The notes under the pieces are model-generated. The model did no database searches. It was not told the DNA's origin and saw only the letters and a list, made by a program, of their open reading frames with translations. Source: Branchiostoma belcheri (lineage: Eukaryota > Chordata > Leptocardii > Amphioxiformes > Branchiostomatidae). Taken from it: DNA of 64,000 nt. The DNA is taken from assembly GCF_001625305.1 (NCBI RefSeq), contig NW_017803713.1:2632099-2696098 (forward strand), given 5' to 3'. Position 1 is the first letter of the stretch. Each line of letters opens with the position of its first letter. This document shows positions 10,607-23,529 of the stretch, in pieces. A program made the translations under genes and the position numbers.

Positions 10607-12893
10607 CGACAGGGAGCTGCTATATCCATTGACATGAAGCCACATGGATTTTTTTCTTTGGTTCTCAGAAACTTTGCACTGAGCATGAGGCAACAGGACA
10701 AAATAAGACTTCTGTAATAATTGCCAAACAGTAAGTCTAAAATTCACGTCCTGAAACCATGTGTATCATTCATTTTGAACTACAGTTTTTTTTCAAATCT
10801 GAGAACCAATGAAACAAATGTGTGTGACTTGACTGTGCAATAATGCAAGGCAGTAGGATCATCAGGCTTCCCTGTGGGAAGAACAATTACCTAAAACTGG
10901 TCACTAGGAATTTTGAGAGTTTGGTTATTATGAAAGTTAGATATCAAAATTGATGCCACAATGTAAAGAGGAGCACATTCTTTCAACTACCATTCTTAAC
11001 TGTATGGTACATTGTTCAAAGCTGAAAGATATGGGCTTCAAATTCCAAATATCCAACATGCTATCAAATTTGTAGTGACCAGTGTTCTGGTGTATTTGGC
11101 AAGATTAATTCTTGCTGTTGTACCTACATGTGTATCAGTCAGCTTTTGTTACAGATGGGAAGAGTTTATGGTAGGACTCCGGTTTAGTTTTATGATAGGA
11201 AAGAATCTGCGAGCTCTGCAGCAGCAGCAGTAGTAGTTGTTAAGAATGGCATCATTTTTTAAATTTTTGTGCTACATGTATATGTCAAATTTTGATTTTC
11301 ATAACTTAGAGTGGTTTGGTTTCAAAACCTACTCGTTAGTACTCGAGTGTGAAATGAGGTGGCACAAATTTTGTCCTTTTCTAGATTTGGCAATATTGAC
11401 TGATTGAGCTTGGGAAGAAACAAAAGAGCCCCATGCATTGGTTACAATAATCTTGACAATGGCTAACAGCAGAACTAGTGTAATTATTTTACTAAAGTGT
11501 TCAATCAATTTAAGCGCCAAAAGTCTTGACAATCGTCAGCATATTTCACAGAGAATTTTACCCGCAGTCTGAGTAAATCCACTTACACTAATCCTGAGAC
11601 AGAATTTTGCACAATCAGGTCAGACTCACCATGAGAACAGTCAGAGCTAATCATGTCTGTTTGGTTTTTTTCTGCAGCAATATGGTCAATAGTTGTTATG
11701 TCAGTTTCTTTTATAATTTTAAAAAGAGATATTGTACTAGTAAGTGTTCTGTGCAAAGAAACAAACATGATCAAAAAGTCTTGCCCACTCAAACTTCTAT
11801 ACTTAAATAGGCATTCACATTAGCATGTACATGTATGTCGTTAGAATTTTTATACTTTTGCATATTGATCATTAATGTTATTATTTTGGAGTAAGTGTTC
11901 TTTATTTCGCTCAAGATTAGAAAATTAAAAATTTTTAGCTGATGAATATCTGTATATTAAAAGCGCACTACATTTTTTTAATGAACTCTTGAGAATATAA
12001 TCATTTCTGCTGAGCAGTGCTCTGCTATTTTGTTACAATACTTTGTTTAAACTTGCTTCTGCCTGCTCTGTTGCTAAAAGTCTCTGTAGCTATCAATATC
12101 AGTAAGAACAAGACTCATGCAACACATGCAGGTAATGATACTCAAATGTTCACCTGGTATTTGGGGACGTGGGCATATGTGATTTGGGGTACATGTCCAA
12201 TGCTCCAGCATGCCAGTGAAAGCAATAGGGTTGTCAAGGTAATGTAAAGTTGTCAGGTTTATATGTGGCCATACAAGTTTCTACCATGGTACAGTGCCTA
12301 AAGATGGCAGTGACATTACATGTACATAAATGCATGTCAATAACTTAAGTCACCATGACAAAAAATTCCTAGCAAACAGAATGTAGTGGAATAAGTAGAT
12401 AGAATTACTCTAAATTACTTAATATACCTCCTTATAATTAGCAGAGTAGATCTACAATCAAGATGTACAACCAAGTTACGTGTACGTCGATGAAGGTTAG
12501 ACATCCAGGTAATACGATACGCCAAAAAGCAGTTACTCAAGCAACTGGATATGATTTTGAAAATCATATCCAGTTGCTTGAGTAACTGCTTTTTGGCGCA
12601 AGTTACGTGTACTTTCGTTGTGTATTAGCCATCAATTTTAAACTGACAGATTTATGTTTGTAATATGTTACATTGTTCCCATATACAAATACCTTTTATG
12701 TCATGATGCACATTGCCCGCAATACCAACACTCAGGATATGGCCAATTATGTTATTATATGCTCCCTATTGATTGTTGTGATGATATTATAATGTTTATT
12801 TGCAGCTAGCACTTTGTGTAACAATTTTTATTTCCAGTTGACATATCTCGGTACAGAGTAGAATTGAATCGATGATAGTGTTTAAAAAATAAA
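10607..12893 (+). other. Probable CDC25 3' UTR and flank, with polyadenylation signal
   Basis: There is no gene-like frame in this AT-rich stretch. A canonical AATAAA lies at 12888-12893, about 2.3 kb after the CDC25 stop, and an ATTAAA-like variant lies near 11956. If the distal signal is used, the hairpin element at 12486-12598 would be part of the CDC25 mRNA. Confidence 0.4.
12486..12598. mobile_element. Hairpin element, copy A, flanked by 14-bp direct repeats
   Basis: A left-hand unpaired segment (starting GTCGATGAAGGTTAGACATC) is followed by a perfect inverted repeat: arms 12520-12558 and 12560-12598 (39 bp each) around a single G. The element is bracketed by the 14-bp direct repeat CAAGTTACGTGTAC at 12472-12485 and 12599-12612. 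It shares more than 70 bp with copy B at 31062-31224. The matching unit with different flanking duplications shows that it moved. Confidence 0.85.
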
Positions 12894-14417
12894 AGAAATG
12901 AAAGGATGACTATTTTGTTATGTGCTTTGGTTTTATTAAATTTGCCGATCCCTGCATGACGGGGAGAGAAAAATACTAATTGTTTTCTTGGATTCTTTCT
13001 TTATTCTTTCACCACAACAATGGAAACGACCCCTTAGGAGATAGTTATTAGTTTGATTGCCTACCCTGCCAACAGTTTATGGAGCCAGCTTCCTTGTACA
13101 GCTGCTGTGCAGTTCTCAAGAATCTTCCTAGAGTTTCTGCACACCTTTACCATCCTGTCCTCCGCATGTTCTCTGATTTCCAAGCAGATATAATCTGTCC
13201 AGTTTGAGTGTAAGAAAGAAGGACAGCCTGAGAACTGATACATCAAATAGTTTGAACAGACAGATGAGCCAGCATACACTCAGATGGAATGAAAATAACG
13301 GTAGCTCTAAAATCAATAGAACAATATAACGTGATAAAAGACCAGCTATATTATATATGTTCGTTCAGGGACACGAGACTAGTCGTGCTACTAGTTATCC
13401 ACATGTTTACCTAAACAGGCTTTAAGTTTGCTAATGTTTTCTTACAAACTGCTTTTCCATTTTCACATAAATCTCTATGCCTATACCTACCTAGCCCTAC
13501 ATTCTGGTAAAACGGCTATAGGAAACATTAATCATCTTTATATTCACTGCTGACACTGGTACTTTCTTTCACCAGAGTAGAAAATAGCGTTATTTAAAGG
13601 AGTATGAAATAACATGATGTTGAATTCTCTTGTCTGCGGACAATCGTGCAGCTAGTTGTCCGCGTGTTTGTCCAAACTTGTGCCGAGTTGACCAATACGT
13701 TCTGGACAACACTGATAACGCAAAGCAATTAGGCGCCAACTACAGTCTAATAACCTGGTCTGATTGTGCCGATCCTTGGTAACCAGATACGGAGATGTTT
13801 GTCTTTGTTGAAGAAAGAAAATGATGAAAACATCAGTTTGACCGATTCGAAACAGTTAACTTTTATCTTGTAGCCCAGTCCTTGCGGATACAAAATGATG
13901 TATGGATGAAGTCGCTAACCTCACGAAGAAAAGATCCTAGGCAGCTATTTGACATTTGCACGTTTTTGTTAGTCTTTTCGGTTGTTTTGTGCTCTTCATG
14001 AGCTTGAGCTCATATACTGTTTCTCCGGTGCCCGGCTGAGACTAGTTCTGAATTGAAATTCTAAAAGCGATCAATTTTCTATGTTTTTGTCTGTGTTCAA
14101 AGCAAGTTATAATAAATACAAATTTAATTCTACTCTTGATGCAAAGCCACGTTAAGTGTCTGCAATTTACCATATCGCCACACAATATAACTGTACGATA
14201 TTAAGGTACGATGTTATCGCCTCCAATCGCGGTGAGGGCTTAAGGGTGACGCCTGTCCAAACGTCGGCACGTCACACTGCGTCATCCGGTTGCGTGGAAA
14301 TGCTAAACCCCCGTCGCACGATGAGGTTGATCCTAACGTTGGCGACGCGCCAGAAAGTTTTGCTTGTCTAGTCCGTAGATCCTTGGCAGAGGAAGACAGA
14401 AAACGCGCGGCACAGAC
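12894..14417. other. Intergenic region upstream of the CUB/EGF gene
   Basis: No recognisable gene. Short minus-strand frames around 13061-13316 show no family resemblance or splice support. The promoter and 5' UTR of the gene starting at 14418 probably lie in the last few hundred bases. Confidence 0.5.
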
Positions 14418-17400
14418 ATGGATCTTTCTTCCCTGCTGGTTGCTGTACTGGCGACTTGCTGGGTGTTGAGTTCAGGTGAGATGCCCCGCTTTTGTATGCA
14501 CGAAGACTAAACTATAAGTTGTAGATATCTAGAAAGTAAACAAATTACTTCCTACCACGCAACAATGATGTAAGTAAGATGATTTCTTTCGAACATTTTT
14601 CTTCTGACTTGCACTTAGGTCATGCACTTAGCTCCATGCCATGCCTTTATTTTATTTTTATTGATATTAAGGCACTGGTATGTCCCATCACCGATATGAT
14701 GAGTCACCGATTTGTGCGGAAGACCATTATATGCACCAATACGATAAAAATATGAAAACGGCGATACTACTATTGGATGCACTTGAATTTACATCACGGT
14801 AGATACCATTGTTACGATAGCATACCAGGTGTAGAATTAAACACATTTTCGCTACTTACTGGCCAGTTAAGCGATCGACGGACCAGTGACTTCGGCGATG
14901 GCAACGCGTAACAATCTCGCAATTCAACTTTATCTAATGTGAATCACTCATGCAGCGTTGTACTGGCTCCCTTGGCATTCAAGCTTGTACAATAACACTA
15001 AACTATCTGTCTTTCATTGTCGTTCATCATGCTACGGTGTTCTTGTTGATAAAACGATGAGCTACAAAATATTGATGAATGATCAACTTTGAAACAGAAC
15101 ACCTTGCCAACAACTTTCTATGTTTTAGTGACGTCAGTGTTGGACTGACGTGTATCTATGACAACAATAACATGTTGAAAGACTCATCATGTAGATTATC
15201 TTCGTCGGGTCAAATTTCCCTGATTTTGTTTCCAAAATCACGCTTTTGGAAGGGCAACAGATATAGCAAACATTCGGCCAAATCTCTGATAGTGGTACGA
15301 CAACTCTAACAATGCCTGTGATATCATGTAAACGCTCAAGGTTTATCCGTTAATTTTTTCAAATATCAATTGACGAGAAATACAGCAATACTGCAAGCAT
15401 CCAGAACAATTAGGTTTTTCTCGCACATGCCTCCTGATAACACCAATAGTCACAAGAGGTATAATTATTAGAGAAAGTGTATATCTGTGACGTTTTCTAC
15501 AGGTTGACTCGTCCTTTCTATAAAAGAATACCCGAATGCTTTGCCTAAATATTTTCAAGAAATTAAAAAAAAGTGTGTCTGATGTACATTACACATGTAT
15601 ATAGCATAACATTGAGTTTGTTGTTACACTTGTTGTTCCATGATCTGTTTGCCTCCACCGCTGGTGATCCACACTAACACCGGTCCGTACGAGTTCACGT
15701 CCCCGAACTACCCGCGCCCCTACCCCCGCAACAAGTACTGCGAGTGGCTGCTGGAGGCGCCCGTGGGGCAGAAGTGCAACCTGACGTTTGTGGACTTCCA
15801 CCTGACAGGAACCAACTTCTGGGGGAACTGCCCGCACACGGATAAGGTGCAGATCTACGACGGAACAGACGCGAGCGCCAACGTCACGCTGTTCGGCACG
15901 TTCTGTGAAAAGGATCAGCCGACGGGTGAGTACGAGTCCAGAGGGAGGCACCTCCTGGTGACGTTTGAAAGTACTACCATCAACTACTTCAGCAGGGGCA
16001 TAAAAGTGCAGTATGGATTTTCTCCGTGTACAGGTATGTGGCTGTAACTAGTATTGACCTCGTCTTCATCAGTGATAACCTCATAAAAAGTTTTTCGAAA
16101 CTAGTGGCTAATTTTATAATAGTCACAATTTTAAATTTTAAACATTCATCAATTCAATCACAAACAAAATCTGATGAGTGATCAGTATAACAATTTTCAG
16201 TCAAATCCATAGTTATTTCACGTCGGTTTTCTGATAATTTTCCTGGGTGAAAGCGAAGTAGGTTGAACAGACGAGCTTATAGACGTATTTCCTTATCACG
16301 TTCCACAGACGCATACGAGTGTGCGTCCAATCCGTGTCAGAATGGAGGCACGTGTGTGGAGGCTCGGTGTGGATATAACTGTACCTGCACCAGGAACTAC
16401 GCCGGACCAACGTGTCAGACAGGTGGGTGAGACAGGCGCTTTGGCTCACACGATTTATGTCGTCATTTCAGCATTCAATTCCATGAGAAATTCGTATTTA
16501 GAATGTATAGCTAAAACGGAGGGTGAGTACATCACAAAACGTGAGAAAAGAGAGAAAGAAAGAAAGAAAACATTCAATATTATTTTGCATTCTATTGGAC
16601 TGAAATAGTGAGTAATATGGAATCAAAACATTCATATTGTAACATAAGTTACGCTTGATATAGCTAACGTACTTATTGTTTAACGAGCCTTGACAATGCT
16701 TCTAGAGGGCATATGAAGAAAGCTATAATTGTTTTTCTTCTACTGGCCGAGTTTGGTCCACATAGACCTGTTCTCCTGGGATATTACACAGTACGTGCGA
16801 ATTGGTTAGTTAGTCGAGTGTTTGCTGTCCACAGTTACAAGTCATTCGCTATAGAATGTTAATGGCTTCAATAATCTCGACCCCAGATTAACGGCACAAG
16901 GCTCTTTGTCTCTCTGTGTGCCCGTACGGAAATGTCAATAATAAAGTAGGTCATTCGTCATTTCCTGTTATCGGTGGGACCTCCCAATAATGCAGAAGCT
17001 GATCGAATAGGTTGGGATTTAAGGAGCAAAACATGTCCTCACATTAGGGGACTAAAAGCGTACTGATAAACCTTTTCTTAATACTCTGAAGTCCATTTTA
17101 CCAAAATATTGTTGAATTATTTCTTTTGTTGAAAACTGGACAAGACAAATATACGTAGCCGAGACATTTATAGTTATTTCATATGCAGGCATGTAATTAA
17201 TTTGGGCAGGACATTTCTATAGTTTTCATATTAGGTTGATTCACATTACAACTTTTCGGTTCGATCCGTACTCGCGATGTGTAGAGTTGCCGTGCGCCTC
17301 GAGCCCCTGTCCGCCCGGGACTGCCTGCATCAACCTCGGGGACGCCTTCTCGTGTACCGAGCCTCCTACCGCCCCTACACCCCCGACAACCACCACGGAA

Positions 17401-18761
17401 CGGGCGACCACTACTCAAATCACGACACCGCCTCCGACGACAACAACTACAAAACAATCAACCACCACGCAGACCACAACTCCGATACTTCCCACCACCA
17501 CAACAAAACAATCGTCCACATCGCAAAGCACCCCTGCATCAACTACAAAGGAATCAGTGGTAACGTTGCATTCACATTTACGGTTCTTTATAGGCGACGA
17601 CCCATACACCGCTGTTACCACGTTAAAACATTATCCTTGCACATACATAGGGATGTTGCTGGGCGTTTCCAACCAAAGTGTTTCTCAGTATTTAAAAAAC
17701 GCCAGTTGATTACCTCATATTACCAATGGAACTGGTATGCAACACCACCTAGCGGGCCGTCAATGTAAAACAGCCTGGGCATGTCCTTGGTGCTGAAGGT
17801 AATTCTTAATCTGCATTAACTTGCTTTGAACTATGTTGAAAACATACAAACGCAGCTCTTCCATTTTAGATGGACAATATCATTTGAATATTATTAATTT
17901 GCACTACTCAATCTTAACCCCTCACGACATTACAGCTAACTCTGTATACTCAGCTAACTCTGTATACGGCCTTCAGGGCACACAACCTTCTTCAAAATAC
18001 CAAAGCAAAAACTCTTTTTAAGGCATTTCCTTTGTCTTCTCTCCTTATTTGTATTTTTTGGCAAACAGACGACAAAGGCCGAAATAGTTTCGACCAGGAG
18101 CCAAGTAACCAGGGGAACGAGTGCCACTGATAGGACTACGTCGACGTCAGACGATCCGATAACCACACACAGCACATCGGCACCGAAGACGCCACCCCCG
18201 GGCGACAAGCAAACTGCAGCCAAGACAACCGACTCACCCAAACCCCAGGGCCTGACGGGACAGACGGCGTGTGAGGCGGACGTGTGGAACTTCTCGGACT
18301 GCGGCTGGCCCTGGTGGCTCATCCTGGTGGTGGCCGGGCTGGGGGTCGCCATGATCGGCACCGCGGGCGGGATGGCGTACAGGTAATGTTATTTTGACCC
18401 ACACATGATTACTTATTTACAGAGCCTTACGATTATTAAATCCTATTGAAAAAGAGAAGTCAGCATTGACAAATCTGTTTGATATGTGACTACAAGAAAG
18501 CATGTACACTACAGGGCGTATTCTCAGTTTTACAACTTAACGATAACTGTTACGTTCCTGGCTTCTGCAGACTTATAAACGTCGTATTCACGATGAAGAG
18601 CTAGTTGTTGGTAATAATTTATTTTCTCAATGATTCAGACTCTTTCACCTACGGACGTTTTTTTTGCCCTCAGGTATTGTAAGCGGAAGAAGACGGACCG
18701 TGTAGTGACGCCCAGGTCCGTGGCAGGCGTGCACCTGGAACTGACGGACGTGGACGACTGA
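14418..18761 (+). CDS. CUB-EGF type I membrane protein with mucin-like stalk
   Basis: Six exons fit 421 residues: 14418-14475, about 15617-16033, 16309-16422, 17285-17559, 18069-18382, 18674-18761. Exon 1 encodes a signal peptide ([19 protein letters not shown]). Exon 2 is a CUB domain ([35 protein letters not shown]). Exon 3 is an EGF domain (NPCQNGGTC, then [12 protein letters not shown]) with one extra Cys. Exon 4 starts with an EGF-like fragment ([23 protein letters not shown]) and runs into a long Thr/Ser/Pro stalk that continues in exon 5. A TM helix ([20 protein letters not shown]) is followed by a basic YCKRKK stop-transfer and a short acidic tail ending LELTDVDD. The exon 2 acceptor is weak (TTGAG at 15612-15616 is the only in-frame AG). 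A cell-surface binding or adhesion role is inferred; the orthologue is unknown. Confidence 0.85.
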
Positions 18762-20356
18762 ACCTCACGCGCAGGTCGAACTATTGGAACATTTTATCAA
18801 GAGGATTCTCATAGAAGTTTATATCTGAATAATCATTTTTATTGATTGATTGATTGATGATGATGATGATGATGAATGGTTTATTGACATAAAATCCATC
18901 GCAGCCCGCAGGCTGAATTGCGGATTCCGATTACACATAGGGCTCAATTGACAATAAAACAATGGGTCAATTATCCTATATATAAGTATAAAAAGAAATA
19001 ACGTTGATGGATAAAATTTAGCATTTATACAATAATAGGTTTATCAGACGGTATATTAAAAGCTTAATCCTTAAAAACATTAACTATTTGATTAAGTATT
19101 TAAAAGGCGAACAATGTAAGCTATTGGGGAGTTCCTGAGTCGTTCAGTCCTACATTTAATTGGTCGATACTTGTTTGTTTGTTTGTTGGCTGGTTTGTAT
19201 TTGTTGGTTTGTTTGTTCTTGAATAGCAAACAGGATGATTCAAATGTTATGAAAAGATTTCCATGGGTTTTGTAGGCATTGTTGCGTGTAAATCAATGTA
19301 GATGTATGTATTTGAGCAGAGCTAGCCACAGTTACAGTTACACAGCTATGCTCTCAATGAGCTAATGAAATGAAGTCTGTTCTCACGTAGATGTATCCAT
19401 ACATGTGAGAATGTGTGTAAACAAGAGAGGCAAAGGCTTGTCTACGGAACGTTTCGGTACAGCTTCGCATGCAATGGTCCTACCAAATCAAAGTAATTTA
19501 AGGGACTACTGTATTGTCTTGGAAATATGTTGTACGACTCTCAACAGAGGAGAATACATTCAGCTTTGTGCTGTAGACTCTTGTGTGCTAGAACATTAAA
19601 TGCGTGATACAATATTGTTTCCATACAACTCAACTCTTTGTATTTGTGCGGTTTTGTCTCCAATAACAACTACTAGTATTATTAAATCTACCCGATATGC
19701 CGTAACGTGATCTTACTGCGCACGGATTGTTTTCCACCTGATTTTCCGTTACCATAGCAACGAATTATGCATACATCTTCGTGACCTGTCCATAATATAC
19801 TGGGTGGATTTTGAAGTGATAACACCCTACTCTGTGTATCTGTATCTACAGTGAATAAAGACGTTAACGGATGTACTTTACAAAGTTGAAAGTCTTGGCT
19901 GCCATAGTACGATACTTTCGGTCTAGTCCATTGAATGATATCGAAGCTGTTGAGAAAGTTTTTTTTTTCATCTAAGTTTCCAAACAACTCATGTATTTAC
20001 AAACACGATTTCAAACCCTTTACCCATAACAGTTTTCATAAAGCACTATACATTTGAGGCGCCGTCACTTTTATAGAATGGAATTCACTCATGGAAGTAT
20101 ACAGGTTTTAAATGTGACAAACCGGCGTGATAAAGCATTCAATATTGACCACTTTAGATTTTTAAAAAAGTTATGTTACTGGCTACAGGCAATACAGTCA
20201 TTAGTTGTCATTTGACGTTTCCAAGAGCACCATTTTCTCTGTTTCGTGTCAAGACTTCAAAACTTTTGGCAGCTTTAAAATTCCATAATGAATGTCTTAA
20301 CATGTATTAAAGTGACACATGTGAATATAATGTTTATTCTGATACGCAGCCTCAGT
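18762..20356. other. 3' flank of the CUB/EGF gene with simple repeats
   Basis: A candidate AATAAA lies at 18953-18958, about 190 bases after the stop. A (TTGA)n/(ATG)n microsatellite lies at 18838-18876 and a GTTTGTTT-rich stretch at 19165-19220. A 99-codon minus frame at 19688-19987 has no support. No other gene is seen. Confidence 0.5.
18838..18876. repeat. (TTGA)n and (ATG)n microsatellite
   Basis: Several TTGA units run directly into six ATG units. The block lies downstream of the CUB/EGF stop codon, probably in the 3' UTR. Confidence 0.8.
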
Positions 20357-21241
20357 TCACGAGCACTCCCCAGTCTCTCTCCGGACCGGTCCGGCCACGG
20401 GCGCGTCCGGCAGGAAGGTCCTGACTGTCCGCCTGCTGCTGAACCTCACCAGCACGCGCCTGGGGCCCGACGGTCTGTCCAACATGTCTTCTGTCGTCTC
20501 TTCCACCTCGCGTTCCACCGCTTGGATGGTGGCAGCTGATGTGTTTAGTGGAACAGATTCTTTAGGGGATGAATAGTTTTTACCCTGCTTTGCTTTCTTT
20601 GTTTTACGTCTTTTGTTTCCTTTTGCAGTTTTTGGTGGCATTTCGTCGTCTCTGATGAACAGAAGCTTCCCCTGCAATAGGGACGATTGATTAGGAAGTT
20701 TGGTCTCATCAATATTGACTCTGTCCTTCCTTTGTTTTGTGAGTTTGTCCACCTCGGGCAGACGGGGTGCCGTTCTCATATACTTTCCGCAGCGTGAACA
20801 CCGCGGCTGTCCCTGCCCGGGGTCCGCCCAGTCCACCTCATGTAGACAGTCCTTTCTCTTCTGTAGTCTGAACTTCGAGATGACGGACGTCAGGAATTCT
20901 AGGCGCACATTTAAGTCCTCTGCCTTGGCGTTGTTTGTCCCTATTGGTTCCAACGTTATGTGAGGATTGCTCTGTTCAGAATTCGGTTCGACGTTGCGTA
21001 GGTTTGGTAGGTTTTTCGGTTTCTGCTGAATAGGATGGTTGAAAATATCCGCACTGGTCTCTTCCTGCTTCTTGGGCTGGTGCAGTGTGAGGGGCTGCCC
21101 GCGGACTGAAAACCCCGTCTCGTCATCCGTGTTGATTTTCAGCAGGTCGTGGTTCCAGACGAAGATGCCCTGGCGCATGCACGAGCGGCCTCTGGTCAGA
21201 GGCCGGGCCGGGTCCCTGCCCACACCCACAACTGTGTCCAT
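20357..21241 (-). CDS. Intronless orphan protein, 294 residues
   Basis: A single uninterrupted frame of 294 codons runs on the minus strand from ATG 21241 to TGA 20357-20359, much longer than expected by chance in this region. The N-terminal part has RGRSCMRQGIFVWNHDLL. The middle has LEFLTSVISKFRLQKRK and a Cys pair in CSRCGKYMRTAPRLPE. Further on there is a lysine/arginine-rich nuclear-signal-like run (KGNKRRKTKKAKQGK), and the end is Arg-rich and basic. There is no signal peptide or TM segment. A CACAG just before the ATG could be a splice acceptor, so an upstream exon is possible. I do not recognise the family. Confidence 0.6.
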   Translation of the reverse strand: MDTVVGVGRDPARPLTRGRSCMRQGIFVWNHDLLKINTDDETGFSVRGQPLTLHQPKKQEETSADIFNHPIQQKPKNLPNLRNVEPNSEQSNPHITLEPIGTNNAKAEDLNVRLEFLTSVISKFRLQKRKDCLHEVDWADPGQGQPRCSRCGKYMRTAPRLPEVDKLTKQRKDRVNIDETKLPNQSSLLQGKLLFIRDDEMPPKTAKGNKRRKTKKAKQGKNYSSPKESVPLNTSAATIQAVEREVEETTEDMLDRPSGPRRVLVRFSSRRTVRTFLPDAPVAGPVRRETGECS

Positions 21242-23013
21242 CCTGTGTTCACCAGTAATCAGCGCAGATAAGGCGAGTGAAGTTAATCGGGCAGATAGGG
21301 CAGAATTTGGTCAAGGCTTGGTGGAAACTAGTCCATCTTGGCGCCGATCGCCGGGCGTGTTTTGTTGTCCGGTTAGAGGTAATTAGTGAGGGCTGACGGG
21401 CTGAATTGGCTGGTCATTACTTATCATGTCTCCTGGTTCAGTGGATCTGCGGAAACAAGTGGGCAGAAACGTGAGCAGATGTAGAGTAGGTCTCCGAGAT
21501 TTGGTTTGTTTCCGGTATGTAAGGTTGACAACCTCTGTCTTATGCACCAAAAATAACAACAAACGAACAAACGTAAAGACAAAATGACAGACAAACATGG
21601 AAATATAAACGCTGGAACAACTCGTCAGATGAAACAAATCGACTGTATCTCCTGAAAATGTACCAATTGAATGAAGTCCAGTGGCATCTCGAAAACACAG
21701 GTACTATCTTATATTATTGTTTCTAAAGGTTTTGATAATGTTGAAAACATACAGAAGCAAGTCAAAACCAAATACATAAGCTCGGTCAATGAAACCCGAT
21801 CACTTGCATACCATAGCAGTCGGAAGCGAAGAAAATTAGTCAATTTTCTTTTTGTAATGAAATTACAGCCACACACTAGAACACATTGTCCATGCAAAAT
21901 TAGAATGGCTTAAGTTTCCGCGATACAAATAAATATACAGTCAACTGGATACTTATCCCGATTTAAAGTAAAACGCAATTACAGACTTAGAATGAAGTGC
22001 AACTTTCTACCCGTAAAACCATAAAGGCTCGTACAGTGCAAACACGATACTTGTGCGGCCTTACATGACAGAGAACAGCCCCACGCCTCGCAACAGTGAA
22101 AGTGGCGTCTGCAGGATAAAAACCGCGGTGGTCCGGAGAAGAACCCTTGACTGAATGGGCCCTCGACAATGACTCACAACTCTTCACTTTACCACACAAT
22201 GGAGCTGTTTGCCCAGCGGTGAAGTGTTGTTCGTGATCTGACACTGCTGTACCCACAATATTGTACACACATATTGTTCAGTCAGAAATTTATATAAAAA
22301 TAGCCTCGACATGATATGACCGATCCAAAAATAGCACAGACTGAAATTAACTTGTCAAAACCAAACTGACATGTGGCAGCCACGACTTCTAGAAACAGAC
22401 AAATATTCGGTATCATTTCCGCAAGTTTCACTTGTTCATAGTGAGTTTCTCCGTTCAATTGTGAGAAATGCCTTTTTTTGGACCTCTATATTTCCACACA
22501 GATTTACTGGTTCACACACTCGTGAGACCCATGCACCAACATTAAGCACACATACCAGAACTTAACAGAAATATGTTACCTTTCTGTGATGTGATTAACT
22601 CGCCGTTCCTTTTACAGGGGCCAGTTTGACGTGTTCGATATAAAACCTTCCTTACCTGAATACAAATGTTGCCGGTCCGCACAGCCAGAGTTGAGAAATC
22701 GATTTTCCCTGCTGCTGTGTCCCGCCTTCTCTCACACGGCCTGACCCGCAGACTCAAGTCACCCAGCCGCGCACACCTGTTAATCCTGCGGACTGGCGAA
22801 GTCATTGCACTGGAAACGTTTCCTGAGGAAACGTAGAAGCGCTAAACAAGCATGGCCCGTCCGTTCTTGCTCCGATTTTCTTCTGGAGGAAAATATTCCA
22901 AGTGTTCAAGGCTAGGAACGCCTGTTCCTGTTGGCCCTGGCAAAGCGGCGTTACCGTAGCGATACCGGACAGGAGCGCCGGGAATGACTTATAAGTGCGC
23001 TCTCGCTCTTCTG
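21242..23013. other. Region before the assembly gap, no gene recognised
   Basis: Only short, unconvincing frames are present. GC content rises towards 22.6-23.0 kb. Exons of the orphan genes on either side could extend here, but I see no supported one. Confidence 0.4.
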
Positions 23014-23401
23014 NNNNNNNNNNNNNNNNNNNNNNNNNNNNNNNNNNNNNNNNNNNNNNNNNNNNNNNNNNNNNNNNNNNNNNNNNNNNNNNNNNNNNNN
23101 NNNNNNNNNNNNNNNNNNNNNNNNNNNNNNNNNNNNNNNNNNNNNNNNNNNNNNNNNNNNNNNNNNNNNNNNNNNNNNNNNNNNNNNNNNNNNNNNNNNN
23201 NNNNNNNNNNNNNNNNNNNNNNNNNNNNNNNNNNNNNNNNNNNNNNNNNNNNNNNNNNNNNNNNNNNNNNNNNNNNNNNNNNNNNNNNNNNNNNNNNNNN
23301 NNNNNNNNNNNNNNNNNNNNNNNNNNNNNNNNNNNNNNNNNNNNNNNNNNNNNNNNNNNNNNNNNNNNNNNNNNNNNNNNNNNNNNNNNNNNNNNNNNNN
23401 N
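23014..23401. other. Assembly gap (388 N)
   Basis: A run of N. Long frames crossing it are artefacts. A 5' exon of the gene at 23530-24517 may be hidden inside. Confidence 0.99.
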
Positions 23402-23529
23402 GCTTATTCCCTGTAGGTTTGGCGGTGTGAGGAAGCCGACAGTAGTTGTAACCAACATTTGTGACATTTCAACTCTCCTCTTGCTGTCAGAACATCCAGT
23501 TATCGGGTTACAAGTACTCGTCACATGAG

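Noticed and set aside
13061..13316. Minus-strand frames of 62-72 codons
   Set aside because: No family resemblance, no splice context, and composition like the surrounding intergenic DNA.
17415..17621. Minus-strand Val-rich frame
   Set aside because: Antisense of the Thr-rich stalk of the CUB/EGF gene (ACN codons read as NGT).
19688..19987. 99-codon minus-strand frame
   Set aside because: No recognisable domain and no splice partner; most likely chance.
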